From Candidatus Nomurabacteria bacterium GW2011_GWD2_36_14 (GTDB lineage: Bacteria; Patescibacteriota; Minisyncoccia; Phycocordibacterales; UBA9973), in contig LBRL01000001.1 of NCBI GenBank assembly GCA_000991405.1, forward strand, positions 593,418 through 625,840: a stretch of 32,423 nucleotides of DNA, in the 5' to 3' direction. Below the pieces are notes generated by a model. The model was not told the origin of the DNA and searched no databases. It worked only from the letters and a program-made list of their open reading frames with translations. Made by a program: the position numbers and the translations under genes. Positions 1 to 6,719 of the stretch are shown here, piece after piece. Positions within the stretch are counted from its first letter, which is position 1. Every line of letters begins with the position of its first letter.

Positions 1-1023
1 CTAGATACATCTGCAAGCAACTACTTAGCTTACAGCTCATGTATTTATCCTCAAATACGATGCTTAGATACAACAGCTACCAATTACCTTGCTTATAGTG
101 CATGTACTTACAGACAAGTGTATGTAAACAAGAATGTTGTAACAACTGTTGCGACAAACATAACAAAGAATGAAGCACAGGTGAATGGATATATTACAAA
201 CTCAACATATTACAATGCTAATACTTACTTTGAGTATGGAACAACGGTAAACCTTGGTTCACGTACAAATGCTAAGAGTACTATTGGAAATAGTAATATG
301 AGTGATTATCTAACAGGTCTTGCCCCTAACACAATCTATTTCTATAGAGCAGTTGGAGAAGGTCCAGATGGAGTTTCAAAAGGAAGTATTGAAATATTTA
401 AAACATTGTCAGATGTAGCTCCAAAACCAATCATAATTCAAGGCACGACAGTGGTAGGGACAGCTTCACCTATAATGCTGAAGATTAGTAACAAGTATGA
501 ACTTATCGGTGAAGGGGACTTGATAGACTACATAGTGAACTACAAGAATATTGGCAAACAGTTACTGACTCACCCAATGGTTCAAGTAGTACTTCCTTCA
601 AATGTAACTCTTGTAAATTCTTCTCGTGGAACTTACTCTGTAGATACACACACACTCTCAGCACAAGTAGAAGATCTTAAGGCTGGGGATGAAGGAGTCA
701 TATTCTTGCAGGGTAGAGTAGATAGTATCCCACTCAACAATTCTCAGATTGCGACAACTGCTATCCTTGTATATACAACTCCAAACGGAACTCAAGAGAA
801 CGCTATGGCTTACGTCATAAACGTACCGAAGACTGTAGCAGTTGTAGCAGGAGATAACAATAGCGTCTTGGGTGGTAATGCATTCTTCGCAGGACTTCTA
901 TCTCTAGGATTCATAGGATGGTTGATACTAATACTTGTGATATTGCTCATAATCTTGATTGCTCGTTCTTATAGTAATAGAAAGACAACACAAGATACAA
1001 TAACACATACGACTACACACTAA
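1..1023 (+). CDS. Surface-anchored repeat/FN3-like protein, 5' truncated
   Basis: The frame is open from base 1, so the start lies outside the window and only the last 340 residues are visible. It opens with two copies of a roughly 21-residue Cys repeat (core LDTxAxNYLAYSxCxY), similar to the Asn/Tyr/Cys repeats common in large secreted proteins. Next comes a fibronectin-III-like domain (TNITKNEAQVNG to YFYRAVG), then a DUF11-like beta-sandwich (DYIVNYKNIG, HPMVQVVLPSNV), and finally one hydrophobic segment (GFIGWLILILVILLIILIA) followed by a short basic tail. It is therefore probably an extracellular protein held by a C-terminal membrane anchor. A GTG at 118 gives an internal reading start, but in-frame homology continues upstream of it, so I reject it. 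A strong terminator follows. Function unknown; adhesion is inference. Confidence 0.8.
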   Translation, partial: LDTSASNYLAYSSCIYPQIRCLDTTATNYLAYSACTYRQVYVNKNVVTTVATNITKNEAQVNGYITNSTYYNANTYFEYGTTVNLGSRTNAKSTIGNSNMSDYLTGLAPNTIYFYRAVGEGPDGVSKGSIEIFKTLSDVAPKPIIIQGTTVVGTASPIMLKISNKYELIGEGDLIDYIVNYKNIGKQLLTHPMVQVVLPSNVTLVNSSRGTYSVDTHTLSAQVEDLKAGDEGVIFLQGRVDSIPLNNSQIATTAILVYTTPNGTQENAMAYVINVPKTVAVVAGDNNSVLGGNAFFAGLLSLGFIGWLILILVILLIILIARSYSNRKTTQDTITHTTTH

Positions 1024-1025
1024 AT

Positions 1026-1057
1026 AATTAAGAATTAAGAATTAAGAATTAAGAATT
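1026..1057. repeat. 7-bp microsatellite (AATTAAG) x4.6
   Basis: AATTAAG is repeated four complete times plus AATT between the stop codon and the terminator stem. Such short repeats are prone to slippage. No function is visible. Confidence 0.85.
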
Positions 1058-1086
1058 GCCCCGCAGGCTTTGCCTGCGGGGCAATT
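1054..1086 (+). terminator. Intrinsic terminator, 15-bp perfect stem
   Basis: A 15-bp perfect inverted repeat (1054-1068 and 1072-1086, loop TTT) with a GC-rich core (GCCCCGCAGGC) lies 30 bp after the stop of the surface protein. The 3' side is only moderately T-rich. It separates that gene from tsaE, whose promoter follows at once. Confidence 0.8.
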
Positions 1087-1087
1087 G

Positions 1088-1096
1088 TGTTATTAT
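1088..1096 (+). promoter_or_regulatory. Extended -10 promoter of tsaE
   Basis: TGTTATTAT matches TGnTATAAT at five of the six hexamer positions. Six bases separate it from the ATG at 1103, so transcription should start at or next to the start codon (leaderless mRNA). Confidence 0.6.
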
Positions 1097-1102
1097 ATAA
1101 AA

Positions 1103-1549
1103 ATGAAAGAAGAAGAATTAAAATTTGAAGATATAGAAAAGAAGGCAATAGAAATTCTAGAAATGGTTAGCAATATGCCGAAAGAGAAGGCTGTAGTCAT
1201 AGCCCTGTCTGGTGACTTGGGAGTGGGGAAGACAACTATGACTCAAGAAATAGCAAAACACTTAGGAGTTATGGAAAACGTGATTTCTCCTACTTTTGTG
1301 ATTATGAAAATCTATAAAACCAAGAATGAAATATTTAAAAATTTAATTCACATAGATGCATATAGGCTAGAAAATGACGAAGAGATATTGATGCTCGGTT
1401 GGAAAGATATGATAGAAGATAGAGAGAATTTAATAATCCTAGAATGGCCAGAGAGGATAGGAGGATTCCTGCCAGAAGATGCCCACAAGATAAATATAGA
1501 ACATAAAGACGAGACAACCAGAAGTATAAAATTCTGCTATAATTACTAA
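1103..1549 (+). CDS. tsaE: tRNA threonylcarbamoyladenosine biosynthesis ATPase TsaE
   Basis: TsaE is the ATPase that drives the TsaB-TsaD complex making t6A37 on ANN-decoding tRNAs in the cytoplasm. The 148-residue product has the usual family length. Visible motifs are the P-loop GDLGVGKTT, the switch-like ISPTFVIMK, the HIDAYRL motif and the late ILEWPER (Walker-B-like Glu-Trp). I chose ATG 1103 over an upstream in-frame TTG at 1070 because the latter would read through the terminator stem and because an extended -10 box lies 6 nt before 1103. The stop codon directly abuts the polA start with no spacer. Confidence 0.93.
   Translation: MKEEELKFEDIEKKAIEILEMVSNMPKEKAVVIALSGDLGVGKTTMTQEIAKHLGVMENVISPTFVIMKIYKTKNEIFKNLIHIDAYRLENDEEILMLGWKDMIEDRENLIILEWPERIGGFLPEDAHKINIEHKDETTRSIKFCYNY
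1535..1543 (+). promoter_or_regulatory. Extended -10 promoter of polA inside tsaE
   Basis: TGCTATAAT is a perfect extended -10 box. It lies in the last codons of tsaE and ends 6 nt before the polA ATG at 1550, again predicting a leaderless transcript. Confidence 0.65.
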
Positions 1550-4027
1550 ATGGGGAAGAAAATAAATAACAATAACCCTAATTCTCATAAAGCTTCGAAC
1601 GGGCAAAAGAAGCTGGTATTGCTTGATACGCATGCGATTATTCACCGTGCTTACCATGCGCTTCCAGAGTTCATGAATTCAAAGGGCGAGCCGACAGGAG
1701 CTATATATGGACTTGCTACAATGCTATTCAAGATTATTACAGAGCTAAAGCCGGACTATATAATAGCTTGCTATGACTTACCCAAGAAAACTTTCCGTCA
1801 CATAGCATATGATGACTACAAAGCTGGACGTGCGAAAACTGACGATGCACTTGTAGCACAGCTCATACGTTCTAGAGAATTCTTCAAGTCTATGTCCATA
1901 CCTATGTATGAATGTGAGGGGTTTGAAGCCGACGACCTCCTAGGTACAATAGTAGAAGAGACGAAGTCCATGTCCGACGTGGACGTAGTGATAGCCTCGG
2001 GTGATATGGATACTCTACAGCTAGTAGATGATAAGAAAGTACAAGTTTATACTTTAAAGAAAGGTATAAACGATACCATCCTTTATAATGAAGAGAAAGT
2101 GAAAGAGAGATTTGGATTTGATCCTGTATATCTACCTGACTACAAGGGACTTCGTGGAGACCCATCGGACAATATTATAGGAATAAAGGGTATAGGCGAG
2201 AAAACAGCGACGATACTAATATCTAAATATGGAACGATAGAGAAGATGTACAAAGATTTAAAAAAGAACCCTGAAGTTTTTAAAAGCCTTGGTGTTACGG
2301 AGAGAGTTTCGAATCTTTTGAAAGAAGGGGAAGATGAAGCAATCTTCTCTAAAACTTTAGCTACTATCAGGCGCGATGCACCTATTGATTTCAAAATACC
2401 GAAAGAAACTTGGAAGGAAAAAGTGAAGGAAGAAGACGTAGCCTCGTTTTTCAAAACGATGGAATTCAAAAGTTTACAAAATAGATTTCTAAGGATTTTA
2501 AATCCCCTCCTTAGTGAGGGGGGGGCAGGGGGTGGTGGTCAGGAAGTTAATTACCACCTCACCCTAAAGGGCTCTCCTCCTCAAAAAGGAGGAGAGGATA
2601 AAATACAAATAGAGAAAGCCAAGATAGCTTTCTGGATTTTGGATTCGGAGAAAACAAATCCAGACATAGAAGATGTACTAGGATATAAAAACAGTTCTTC
2701 ATTAGACGAGGCTATCGCCAAAATGGAAGAAGATATAAAGAGAGAAGACTTAGACTACGTATACAGAGAAATAGAGCTTCCCCTGATACCCATAATAGCT
2801 AGGATGGAAAAGGTAGGAATTAAAATAGACAAGGAGTATCTAAGTAATCTTTCGAAAGAGTACCACTCTGACTTAGAGAAGATAGAGAAAGAAATCTGGA
2901 AGTATGGAGGAAGAGAATTCAACATAAATTCACCCAAACAACTAGCCGAAATACTCTTTGATGAAATCAAGATAGGAGAAGTAGACGGTAAGTCTCTAGG
3001 TATTAAAATGAAGAAGACAAGTGGTGGAGCAAGGTCTACTAAGGAAAGTGAACTTGAGAAGCTTCGCTCTCTTCATCCAATAATAGATAAAATTCTAGAA
3101 CATAGAGAATTACAAAAGTTGCTCTCTACATATATAGACACAATACCGAATTCTATTGGTGTTGATGGCAGACTGCATGCAAGCTTCTTGCAGTATGGGA
3201 CTACGACTGGTAGATTCTCTTCCAATAATCCAAACTTGCAAAATATTCCCACCAAAACAGAACGCGGGAAGAGGATTCGTAATGCATTCATAGCCGAAGA
3301 CGGCTATGTACTTGCTTCCTTTGACTATTCACAGATTGAACTTCGAATAGCGGCACTTCTTTCCCAAGATTCATACTTTATAAAAACATTCCAAGATAGA
3401 AGGGATATTCATAGTGCGGTCGCTATGAAAGTCTTCAACGTTGCCGAAGAAGATGTGACAGCCGATATGAGGAGAAGAGCAAAAGTTATAAACTTCGGAA
3501 TTCTTTATGGTATGGGAGTTACAGCCCTAAGTCAGAATTTAGGATCCAATAGGAAAGATGCACAGATATTCTACGACAATTACTTCAAACAATTCCCCAC
3601 GATTGCACACTATCTAGAAAGTATTAAAACATTTGCACGTGAACATAAATATACCAGAACTCTTTTCGGTAGGAAAAGATATTTCCCCAGTATCAACTCG
3701 CCCCTACCTTTCATGAGGGCTATGGCCGAGAGAATGGCTACCAATGCTCCTATCCAAGGGACGGCTACTGCTGATATTATAAAGATTGGAATGAATAAGG
3801 TAGAAGTGGAACTAGAGAAGGAAGGAATGCTAGAATCTGTAAGAATGGTCTTGCAAGTGCATGACGAGCTTGTGTATGAGATTAGACAGAAAGACCTAGA
3901 AAAGGCTAAAAGGATTATTGAAAATGGCATGATAAATGCAATTCCGAGTGAATTTATAAAGGACATGACACCAGTGCCACTTGAAGTATCAATGGGTTTT
4001 GGCAAGAATTGGGGAGAGTTGAAGTAG
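1550..4027 (+). CDS. polA: DNA polymerase I with degenerate proofreading domain
   Basis: The protein removes RNA primers and fills gaps in replication and repair. Its 825 residues hold an N-terminal 5' nuclease (YECEGFEADDLLGT, VVIASGDMDTLQLV, the helix-hairpin-helix region around GIKGIGEKTA) and a C-terminal family-A polymerase with motif A (ASFDYSQIELRIAA), motif B (RRRAKVINFGILYGMG) and motif C (LQVHDELVYE). Between them only about 70 residues remain of the 3'-5' exonuclease domain, without its metal-binding acids, so proofreading should be absent; this is common in reduced genomes. A palindrome-rich insertion of about 100 bp encodes roughly residues 317-350 (low complexity, GGAGGGG) at the domain junction. 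The start is supported by the -10 box and by abutment with tsaE. Confidence 0.96.
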   Translation: MGKKINNNNPNSHKASNGQKKLVLLDTHAIIHRAYHALPEFMNSKGEPTGAIYGLATMLFKIITELKPDYIIACYDLPKKTFRHIAYDDYKAGRAKTDDALVAQLIRSREFFKSMSIPMYECEGFEADDLLGTIVEETKSMSDVDVVIASGDMDTLQLVDDKKVQVYTLKKGINDTILYNEEKVKERFGFDPVYLPDYKGLRGDPSDNIIGIKGIGEKTATILISKYGTIEKMYKDLKKNPEVFKSLGVTERVSNLLKEGEDEAIFSKTLATIRRDAPIDFKIPKETWKEKVKEEDVASFFKTMEFKSLQNRFLRILNPLLSEGGAGGGGQEVNYHLTLKGSPPQKGGEDKIQIEKAKIAFWILDSEKTNPDIEDVLGYKNSSSLDEAIAKMEEDIKREDLDYVYREIELPLIPIIARMEKVGIKIDKEYLSNLSKEYHSDLEKIEKEIWKYGGREFNINSPKQLAEILFDEIKIGEVDGKSLGIKMKKTSGGARSTKESELEKLRSLHPIIDKILEHRELQKLLSTYIDTIPNSIGVDGRLHASFLQYGTTTGRFSSNNPNLQNIPTKTERGKRIRNAFIAEDGYVLASFDYSQIELRIAALLSQDSYFIKTFQDRRDIHSAVAMKVFNVAEEDVTADMRRRAKVINFGILYGMGVTALSQNLGSNRKDAQIFYDNYFKQFPTIAHYLESIKTFAREHKYTRTLFGRKRYFPSINSPLPFMRAMAERMATNAPIQGTATADIIKIGMNKVEVELEKEGMLESVRMVLQVHDELVYEIRQKDLEKAKRIIENGMINAIPSEFIKDMTPVPLEVSMGFGKNWGELK
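2501..2600 (+). repeat. Palindromic repeat inserted in frame in polA
   Basis: Three successive inverted repeats are packed here: CCCCTC/GAGGGG (2504-2509 and 2516-2521), a 10-bp stem with a 2-nt bulge (2530-2539 and 2553-2564), and a perfect 10-bp stem CTCTCCTCCT/AGGAGGAGAG (2572-2581 and 2587-2596). Base composition is G/C-tract rich, unlike the surrounding gene. The frame stays open. The pattern resembles intergenic repeats of CPR genomes and, in behaviour, Rickettsia palindromic elements inside genes; mobility is inference. Confidence 0.7.
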
Positions 4028-4046
4028 TGTCACAGGTAACTACATG

Positions 4047-4055
4047 TGATACAAT
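4047..4055 (+). promoter_or_regulatory. Extended -10 promoter of the methyltransferase gene
   Basis: TGATACAAT matches TGnTATAAT with one mismatch and ends 7 nt before the ATG at 4063. It supports that start over an upstream in-frame TTG at 4009 inside the end of polA. Confidence 0.55.
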
Positions 4056-4062
4056 AATATCT

Positions 4063-4572
4063 ATGAGAGAAGAAGAAAAAATAGAAAGAGCTAAAGAAAG
4101 AGAAAGAGCCAAGACCGTTGGGGTAATTCATATTTTATTGTTTCATACATATATTATATTTCTAGGAGCGGTTATCTTGGGAGTTATTTTCGATCAAATA
4201 TTTCATTTTGATTTATTCAAAAGTTTAACATTTCAATATTTGGGAATTGTTATGATTCTGTGGGGATCTATCCTTGTATACTGGGCTCAGTCAACTACAA
4301 GTCAGCCCAAGAGTGAAGTAGGGAAGGAAAGAGATACCAACTTCTTTTATCGTGGGCCATATAAGTATACTAGGAATCCTACCAATTTAGGACTCACTAT
4401 GATGTCTCTGGGGCTTGGATTTCTTCTGAACTCTCTTTTCTCAATAATTTTTATTGTGATCACTTATCTTATTTCAAGATTCATTTTTATAAAGAAACAA
4501 GACAAAATATTGGTGGAAAGATATGGTGACGTGTTTACAGAATATAAAAAGAGAGTTAAAGATTGGCTATGA
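4063..4572 (+). CDS. Isoprenylcysteine/phospholipid methyltransferase-family membrane protein
   Basis: A 169-residue integral membrane protein of the ICMT/PEMT-like family, which methylates lipids or prenyl-like thiols with SAM. After a charged N-terminus there are two hydrophobic segments (about residues 20-45 and 57-75), then the family signature FYRGPYKYTRNPTNLG and MSLGLGF, a hydrophobic stretch, and the terminal EYKKRVKDWL typical of the family (E-Y-x-x-Y/R-x-x-R-V). The substrate in this organism cannot be read from sequence. Its last bases overlap the next start (ATGA), so the two are probably translated together. Confidence 0.8.
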   Translation: MREEEKIERAKERERAKTVGVIHILLFHTYIIFLGAVILGVIFDQIFHFDLFKSLTFQYLGIVMILWGSILVYWAQSTTSQPKSEVGKERDTNFFYRGPYKYTRNPTNLGLTMMSLGLGFLLNSLFSIIFIVITYLISRFIFIKKQDKILVERYGDVFTEYKKRVKDWL

Positions 4573-5207
4573 TTCACATACTAGTGGGCGATGATACAAA
4601 AAGTAAGAATGACTATATCAAGGGACTCACGAGAGAGCGCGAGAGTTCCTTTCTGAATGGGGCAGACTTAGATAAAGGTTTGATACTAAGCTATGGGACT
4701 AACACAAGTCTCTTTGGAGGACTTAAGGCTCTTATAATGGAGAATGCTTTAAAGGAAGATACTATAGTGCTTGATGCGACAGAGTGGAATTTACTGAAAG
4801 AATCTGAAACCCTATTTATATTCAAAGAAGATAAACTTCTAGCAGTTGACCAGAAGAAGTATAAAAAGTACGGAGAGATAAAAACATTTGAAAGTAAAAA
4901 GAAAGCTGAGAAAGAAAAGTTTAACGTTTTTCAGATTACAGATGCGTATGCTAACCGCGACAAGGTAACAGCATGGACTTTGTACAGAAAGGGTATAGAA
5001 GCTGGAGTAGAGCCTGAGGCAATAGCGGGGATTCTCTTCTGGAAGATAAAAACAATGATACTAAGTAGTGCTAGGTCTTTCGGTAAAGATGAGCTCAAGC
5101 ACAATTCAAGCTCTATAGTGTCTATATATCATAAGGCTCACAGGGGAGAAGTAGATCTTACTATTGGACTTGAGCAGTTTATACTGAACTCTTTGTCTTC
5201 AAAGTAA
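4569..5207 (+). CDS. holA: Short DNA polymerase III delta subunit-like protein
   Basis: HolA (delta) opens and loads the sliding clamp. The 212-residue product is much shorter than the usual 330-350 residues, but it starts with the delta-type MIHILVGDD and ends with the family's C-terminal helical region (NRDKVTAWTLYRKG, GVEPEAIAGILFWKIK, HRGEVDLTIGLEQFIL). The N-terminal AAA+ fold is trimmed and no Walker A is visible, as expected for delta. ATG 4569 overlaps the previous stop by 4 nt (ATGA); the TTG 6 nt upstream is less likely. Identification rests on motif pattern and on compact CPR HolA proteins, so it is moderately sure. Confidence 0.65.
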   Translation: MIHILVGDDTKSKNDYIKGLTRERESSFLNGADLDKGLILSYGTNTSLFGGLKALIMENALKEDTIVLDATEWNLLKESETLFIFKEDKLLAVDQKKYKKYGEIKTFESKKKAEKEKFNVFQITDAYANRDKVTAWTLYRKGIEAGVEPEAIAGILFWKIKTMILSSARSFGKDELKHNSSSIVSIYHKAHRGEVDLTIGLEQFILNSLSSK

Positions 5208-5210
5208 AAG

Positions 5211-5221
5211 TGCTATATAAT
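5211..5221 (+). promoter_or_regulatory. -10 promoter of small membrane protein gene
   Basis: TGCTATATAAT contains a perfect TATAAT at 5216-5221, 6 nt before the ATG at 5228. This is the same leaderless geometry as for tsaE, polA and the methyltransferase gene. Confidence 0.6.
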
Positions 5222-5227
5222 GTGATT

Positions 5228-5476
5228 ATGGAATCAATTTTGAAGTCGGAAATATTTTTCTTTATTAGTTCTATTTCTGTAGTTTTGATTACAGTTATTT
5301 TTGTTATCGTGGGCTTCTATTTAGTGAAAATAATGAGAAACTTTTCTCATATATCTGAGAGATTAAAGGAAACCGTAGATAGCACAGCTTCTTCACTAGA
5401 AGAAGTAGGGAATGATATAAAAGAAAGTACACTTTTCAAATTCTTTTTTGGAAAGAAAAAGAAAAGTAAGAAGTAA
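5228..5476 (+). CDS. Small single-pass membrane protein
   Basis: An 82-residue protein with one long hydrophobic helix (about residues 8-33, FFFISSISVVLITVIFVIVGFY), then an amphipathic segment (SERLKETVDSTASSLEEVGNDI) and a Lys-rich tail (FFFGKKKKSKK). This resembles small DUF948-like or tail-anchored proteins in CPR genomes, but no family can be named firmly. The start is set by the -10 box 6 nt upstream, not by the in-frame TTG at 5210. A cytoplasmic C-terminus is likely from the positive charges. Confidence 0.65.
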   Translation: MESILKSEIFFFISSISVVLITVIFVIVGFYLVKIMRNFSHISERLKETVDSTASSLEEVGNDIKESTLFKFFFGKKKKSKK

Positions 5477-5620
5477 TTATTAATAGTTTAATAAGAAGTT
5501 ACACAAATTATATTCTAAAAAAAGTCCTCGGATCTCCTCGCCTATATCTTCTTCTTCGAAGATAGAAACTCGGCCAGACTAGTTTTTTATAAAATAATTT
5601 GCTTCACTTCTAAGTATAAT

Positions 5621-5992
5621 ATGGAAAAGAAAAAAGTAAGTAAAAAAGGTTTAACAGGAGGAGAGATGGTAGGGATAGGTGCGACAGTGGCAGCACTAGG
5701 GGCGGCAGCTTATGTACTTTTTGGACCAGATGGTAAGAAGAACAAGAAGGCCATAAAAGGTTGGGCTATAAAGATGAAAGGGGAAATTATTGAAAAATTA
5801 GAAGAGGCAAAGGAAATATCTGAGCCGGTCTACCATAAGATAATAGATCAAGTACAAGCAAAGTATGCCAAGGTAAAAAGTATTGATGCACAAGATTTAG
5901 AAAACGCTGTAAAAGAAGTGAAAAAGCACTGGAAGACAATGGTAAAAGATATTCAACCAAAGAAAAAAGCAAAAGCAAAAGCTAAGAAGTAG
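5621..5992 (+). CDS. Small basic protein with N-terminal hydrophobic helix
   Basis: A 123-residue protein with a Lys-rich N-terminus, a Gly/Ala hydrophobic helix (MVGIGATVAALGAAAYVLFG), the motif GPDGKKNKKAIKGWAIKMKG and a coiled, Lys-rich C-terminus ending in Lys-Ala repeats. Proteins with this helix-GPDGKKN layout recur in Parcubacteria; function unknown. The start is uncertain. TATAAT at 5615-5620 touches the ATG at 5621, too close for an mRNA from that box to contain it. ATG 5666 has a strong AGGAGG at 5656-5661 and would give a 108-residue protein. I keep 5621 because the KKGLTGGE segment looks like part of the family. Confidence 0.65.
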   Translation: MEKKKVSKKGLTGGEMVGIGATVAALGAAAYVLFGPDGKKNKKAIKGWAIKMKGEIIEKLEEAKEISEPVYHKIIDQVQAKYAKVKSIDAQDLENAVKEVKKHWKTMVKDIQPKKKAKAKAKK

Positions 5993-6040
5993 TCGCCTCG
6001 ATGGCGGCGGCCGAAAAGGCTGGAAAGTAGGTAAAGTCAG

Positions 6041-6077
6041 AAAACCCTCCCCTAGGCAAGGCCTAGGGGAGGGTTTT
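6041..6077 (+). terminator. Intrinsic terminator, 17-bp perfect stem
   Basis: AAAACCCTCCCCTAGGC (6041-6057) pairs perfectly with 6061-6077 around an AAG loop. The right arm ends in TTTT, and CTTTTAT follows. The left A-tract makes it bidirectional. It closes the compact CPR-like gene block. Confidence 0.9.
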
Positions 6078-6124
6078 CTTTTATGTTTTTTCGCTTTTAA
6101 AGGCTAACTTTTGATGACCAAAAG

Positions 6125-6186
6125 AAAAGGCCTAGGAGTCAATTCTTTATTATCTTTACGATAAAGGAGTGGCTCCTGGGCCTTTT
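6125..6186 (+). other. Long imperfect hairpin, possible second terminator
   Basis: A 14-bp stem with one G-T pair (6125-6138 and 6173-6186) encloses a smaller stem CTTTAT/ATAAAG (6145-6150 and 6161-6166). TTGGCTTTT follows. It could be a second terminator or the processed end of a short RNA; no gene is seen in 5,993-6,300. Confidence 0.5.
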
Positions 6187-6322
6187 GGCTTTTAGGAACG
6201 AAAGAACATGTGAAGCACTATATAAAAACTGTGCTCACTACAATGTACAAATCAGTGATAAATTTTCAGTCTCTATCAAGAGAAAACAAATCAATCTTTT
6301 GACTCGTGTGTATTATACACTA

Positions 6323-6560
6323 AAAAGGGGGAAAACAAAATCTCAGTAGGATCGTGAGGACACTTATCGAATATTTTAGAATTAAATTCAGTAGGACCGC
6401 GAGTACGCTTATCGAACCTTACAGGTTCAGTACACCTTTTCCGTTCGTGAGTACCCTCACAAGGAAAAGGTTTTCGATTCCTGCACGCTTCGTCTGTAGA
6501 GACGAAGCTCGAGAGGACAATATTAAAAAACACTTAATAAATTAAGTGTTTTTTAATATT
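6323..6560 (+). ncRNA. Candidate structured non-coding RNA
   Basis: No convincing protein fits 5,993-6,719, yet the sequence is dense in hairpins. A TATTAT box at 6311-6316 could start a transcript near 6323, and a bidirectional terminator ends near 6555. In between lie GTG-AGGA-CAC and GCG-AGTA-CGC hairpins inside two 28-nt repeats, GAACC-TTACA-GGTTC, a nested stem CCTTTTCC(GTGAG TACC CTCAC)GGAAAAGG, and the 9-bp stem GCTTCGTCT-GTAG-AGACGAAGC (6487-6508). It has no hallmarks of RNase P, tmRNA, SRP or 6S RNA that I can recognise. Strand assignment is tentative, because the structures work on both strands. Confidence 0.5.
6344..6416 (+). repeat. Two 28-nt imperfect direct repeats with covarying hairpin
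   Basis: The copies at 6344-6371 and 6389-6416 share the frame CAGTAGGA...CTTATCGAA with a period of 45 bp. Among the differences, GTG/CAC in copy 1 becomes GCG/CGC in copy 2, a paired change that keeps the stem. Confidence 0.75.
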
Positions 6561-6564
6561 GTCC
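6515..6564. terminator. 50-bp near-perfect palindrome, bidirectional terminator
   Basis: A 24-bp arm (6515-6538) pairs perfectly with 6541-6564 around a 2-nt spacer. Its centre is CACTTAAT/ATTAAGTG flanked by six A on one side and six T on the other, the layout of a terminator that works in both directions. It sits at the border between the CPR-like block and the accessory island. Confidence 0.8.
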
Positions 6565-6719
6565 GCAGGGTTAAAATTTTCAAGAACGGGTCAAAATGTC
6601 AAAAACTCGTGCCATTTGTTTGCAATTATTAACTCACTAGATTGTTTGCTTAGCGAAATTAATATCAAAGATTCAACCTTTTGAAATGGAAGGTGATTTT
6701 GTGTTTGGAATCATTATAA

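Noticed and set aside
118-1023. Internal GTG start for the first gene
   Set aside because: The Cys repeat continues in frame upstream to base 1, so the gene is truncated by the window edge.
5477-5620. Possible short RNA or terminator (TATCTTC/GAAGATA stem)
   Set aside because: One short 7-bp stem with no convincing T-run directly after it; too weak to call.
6344-6416. Possible mini CRISPR array (two 28-nt repeats with a 17-nt spacer)
   Set aside because: Only two copies, several mismatches, the spacer is too short, and no cas genes are present; the paired changes fit an RNA hairpin better.
6460-6486. tRNA-like T-arm (GGTTTTCGATTCC) as an integration site
   Set aside because: The loop has an extra base and no acceptor, anticodon or D arm can be folded around it.
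6291-6533. 80-residue - strand ORF in the hairpin region
   Set aside because: It only translates the repeats and stems; no start signal and no protein-like composition.
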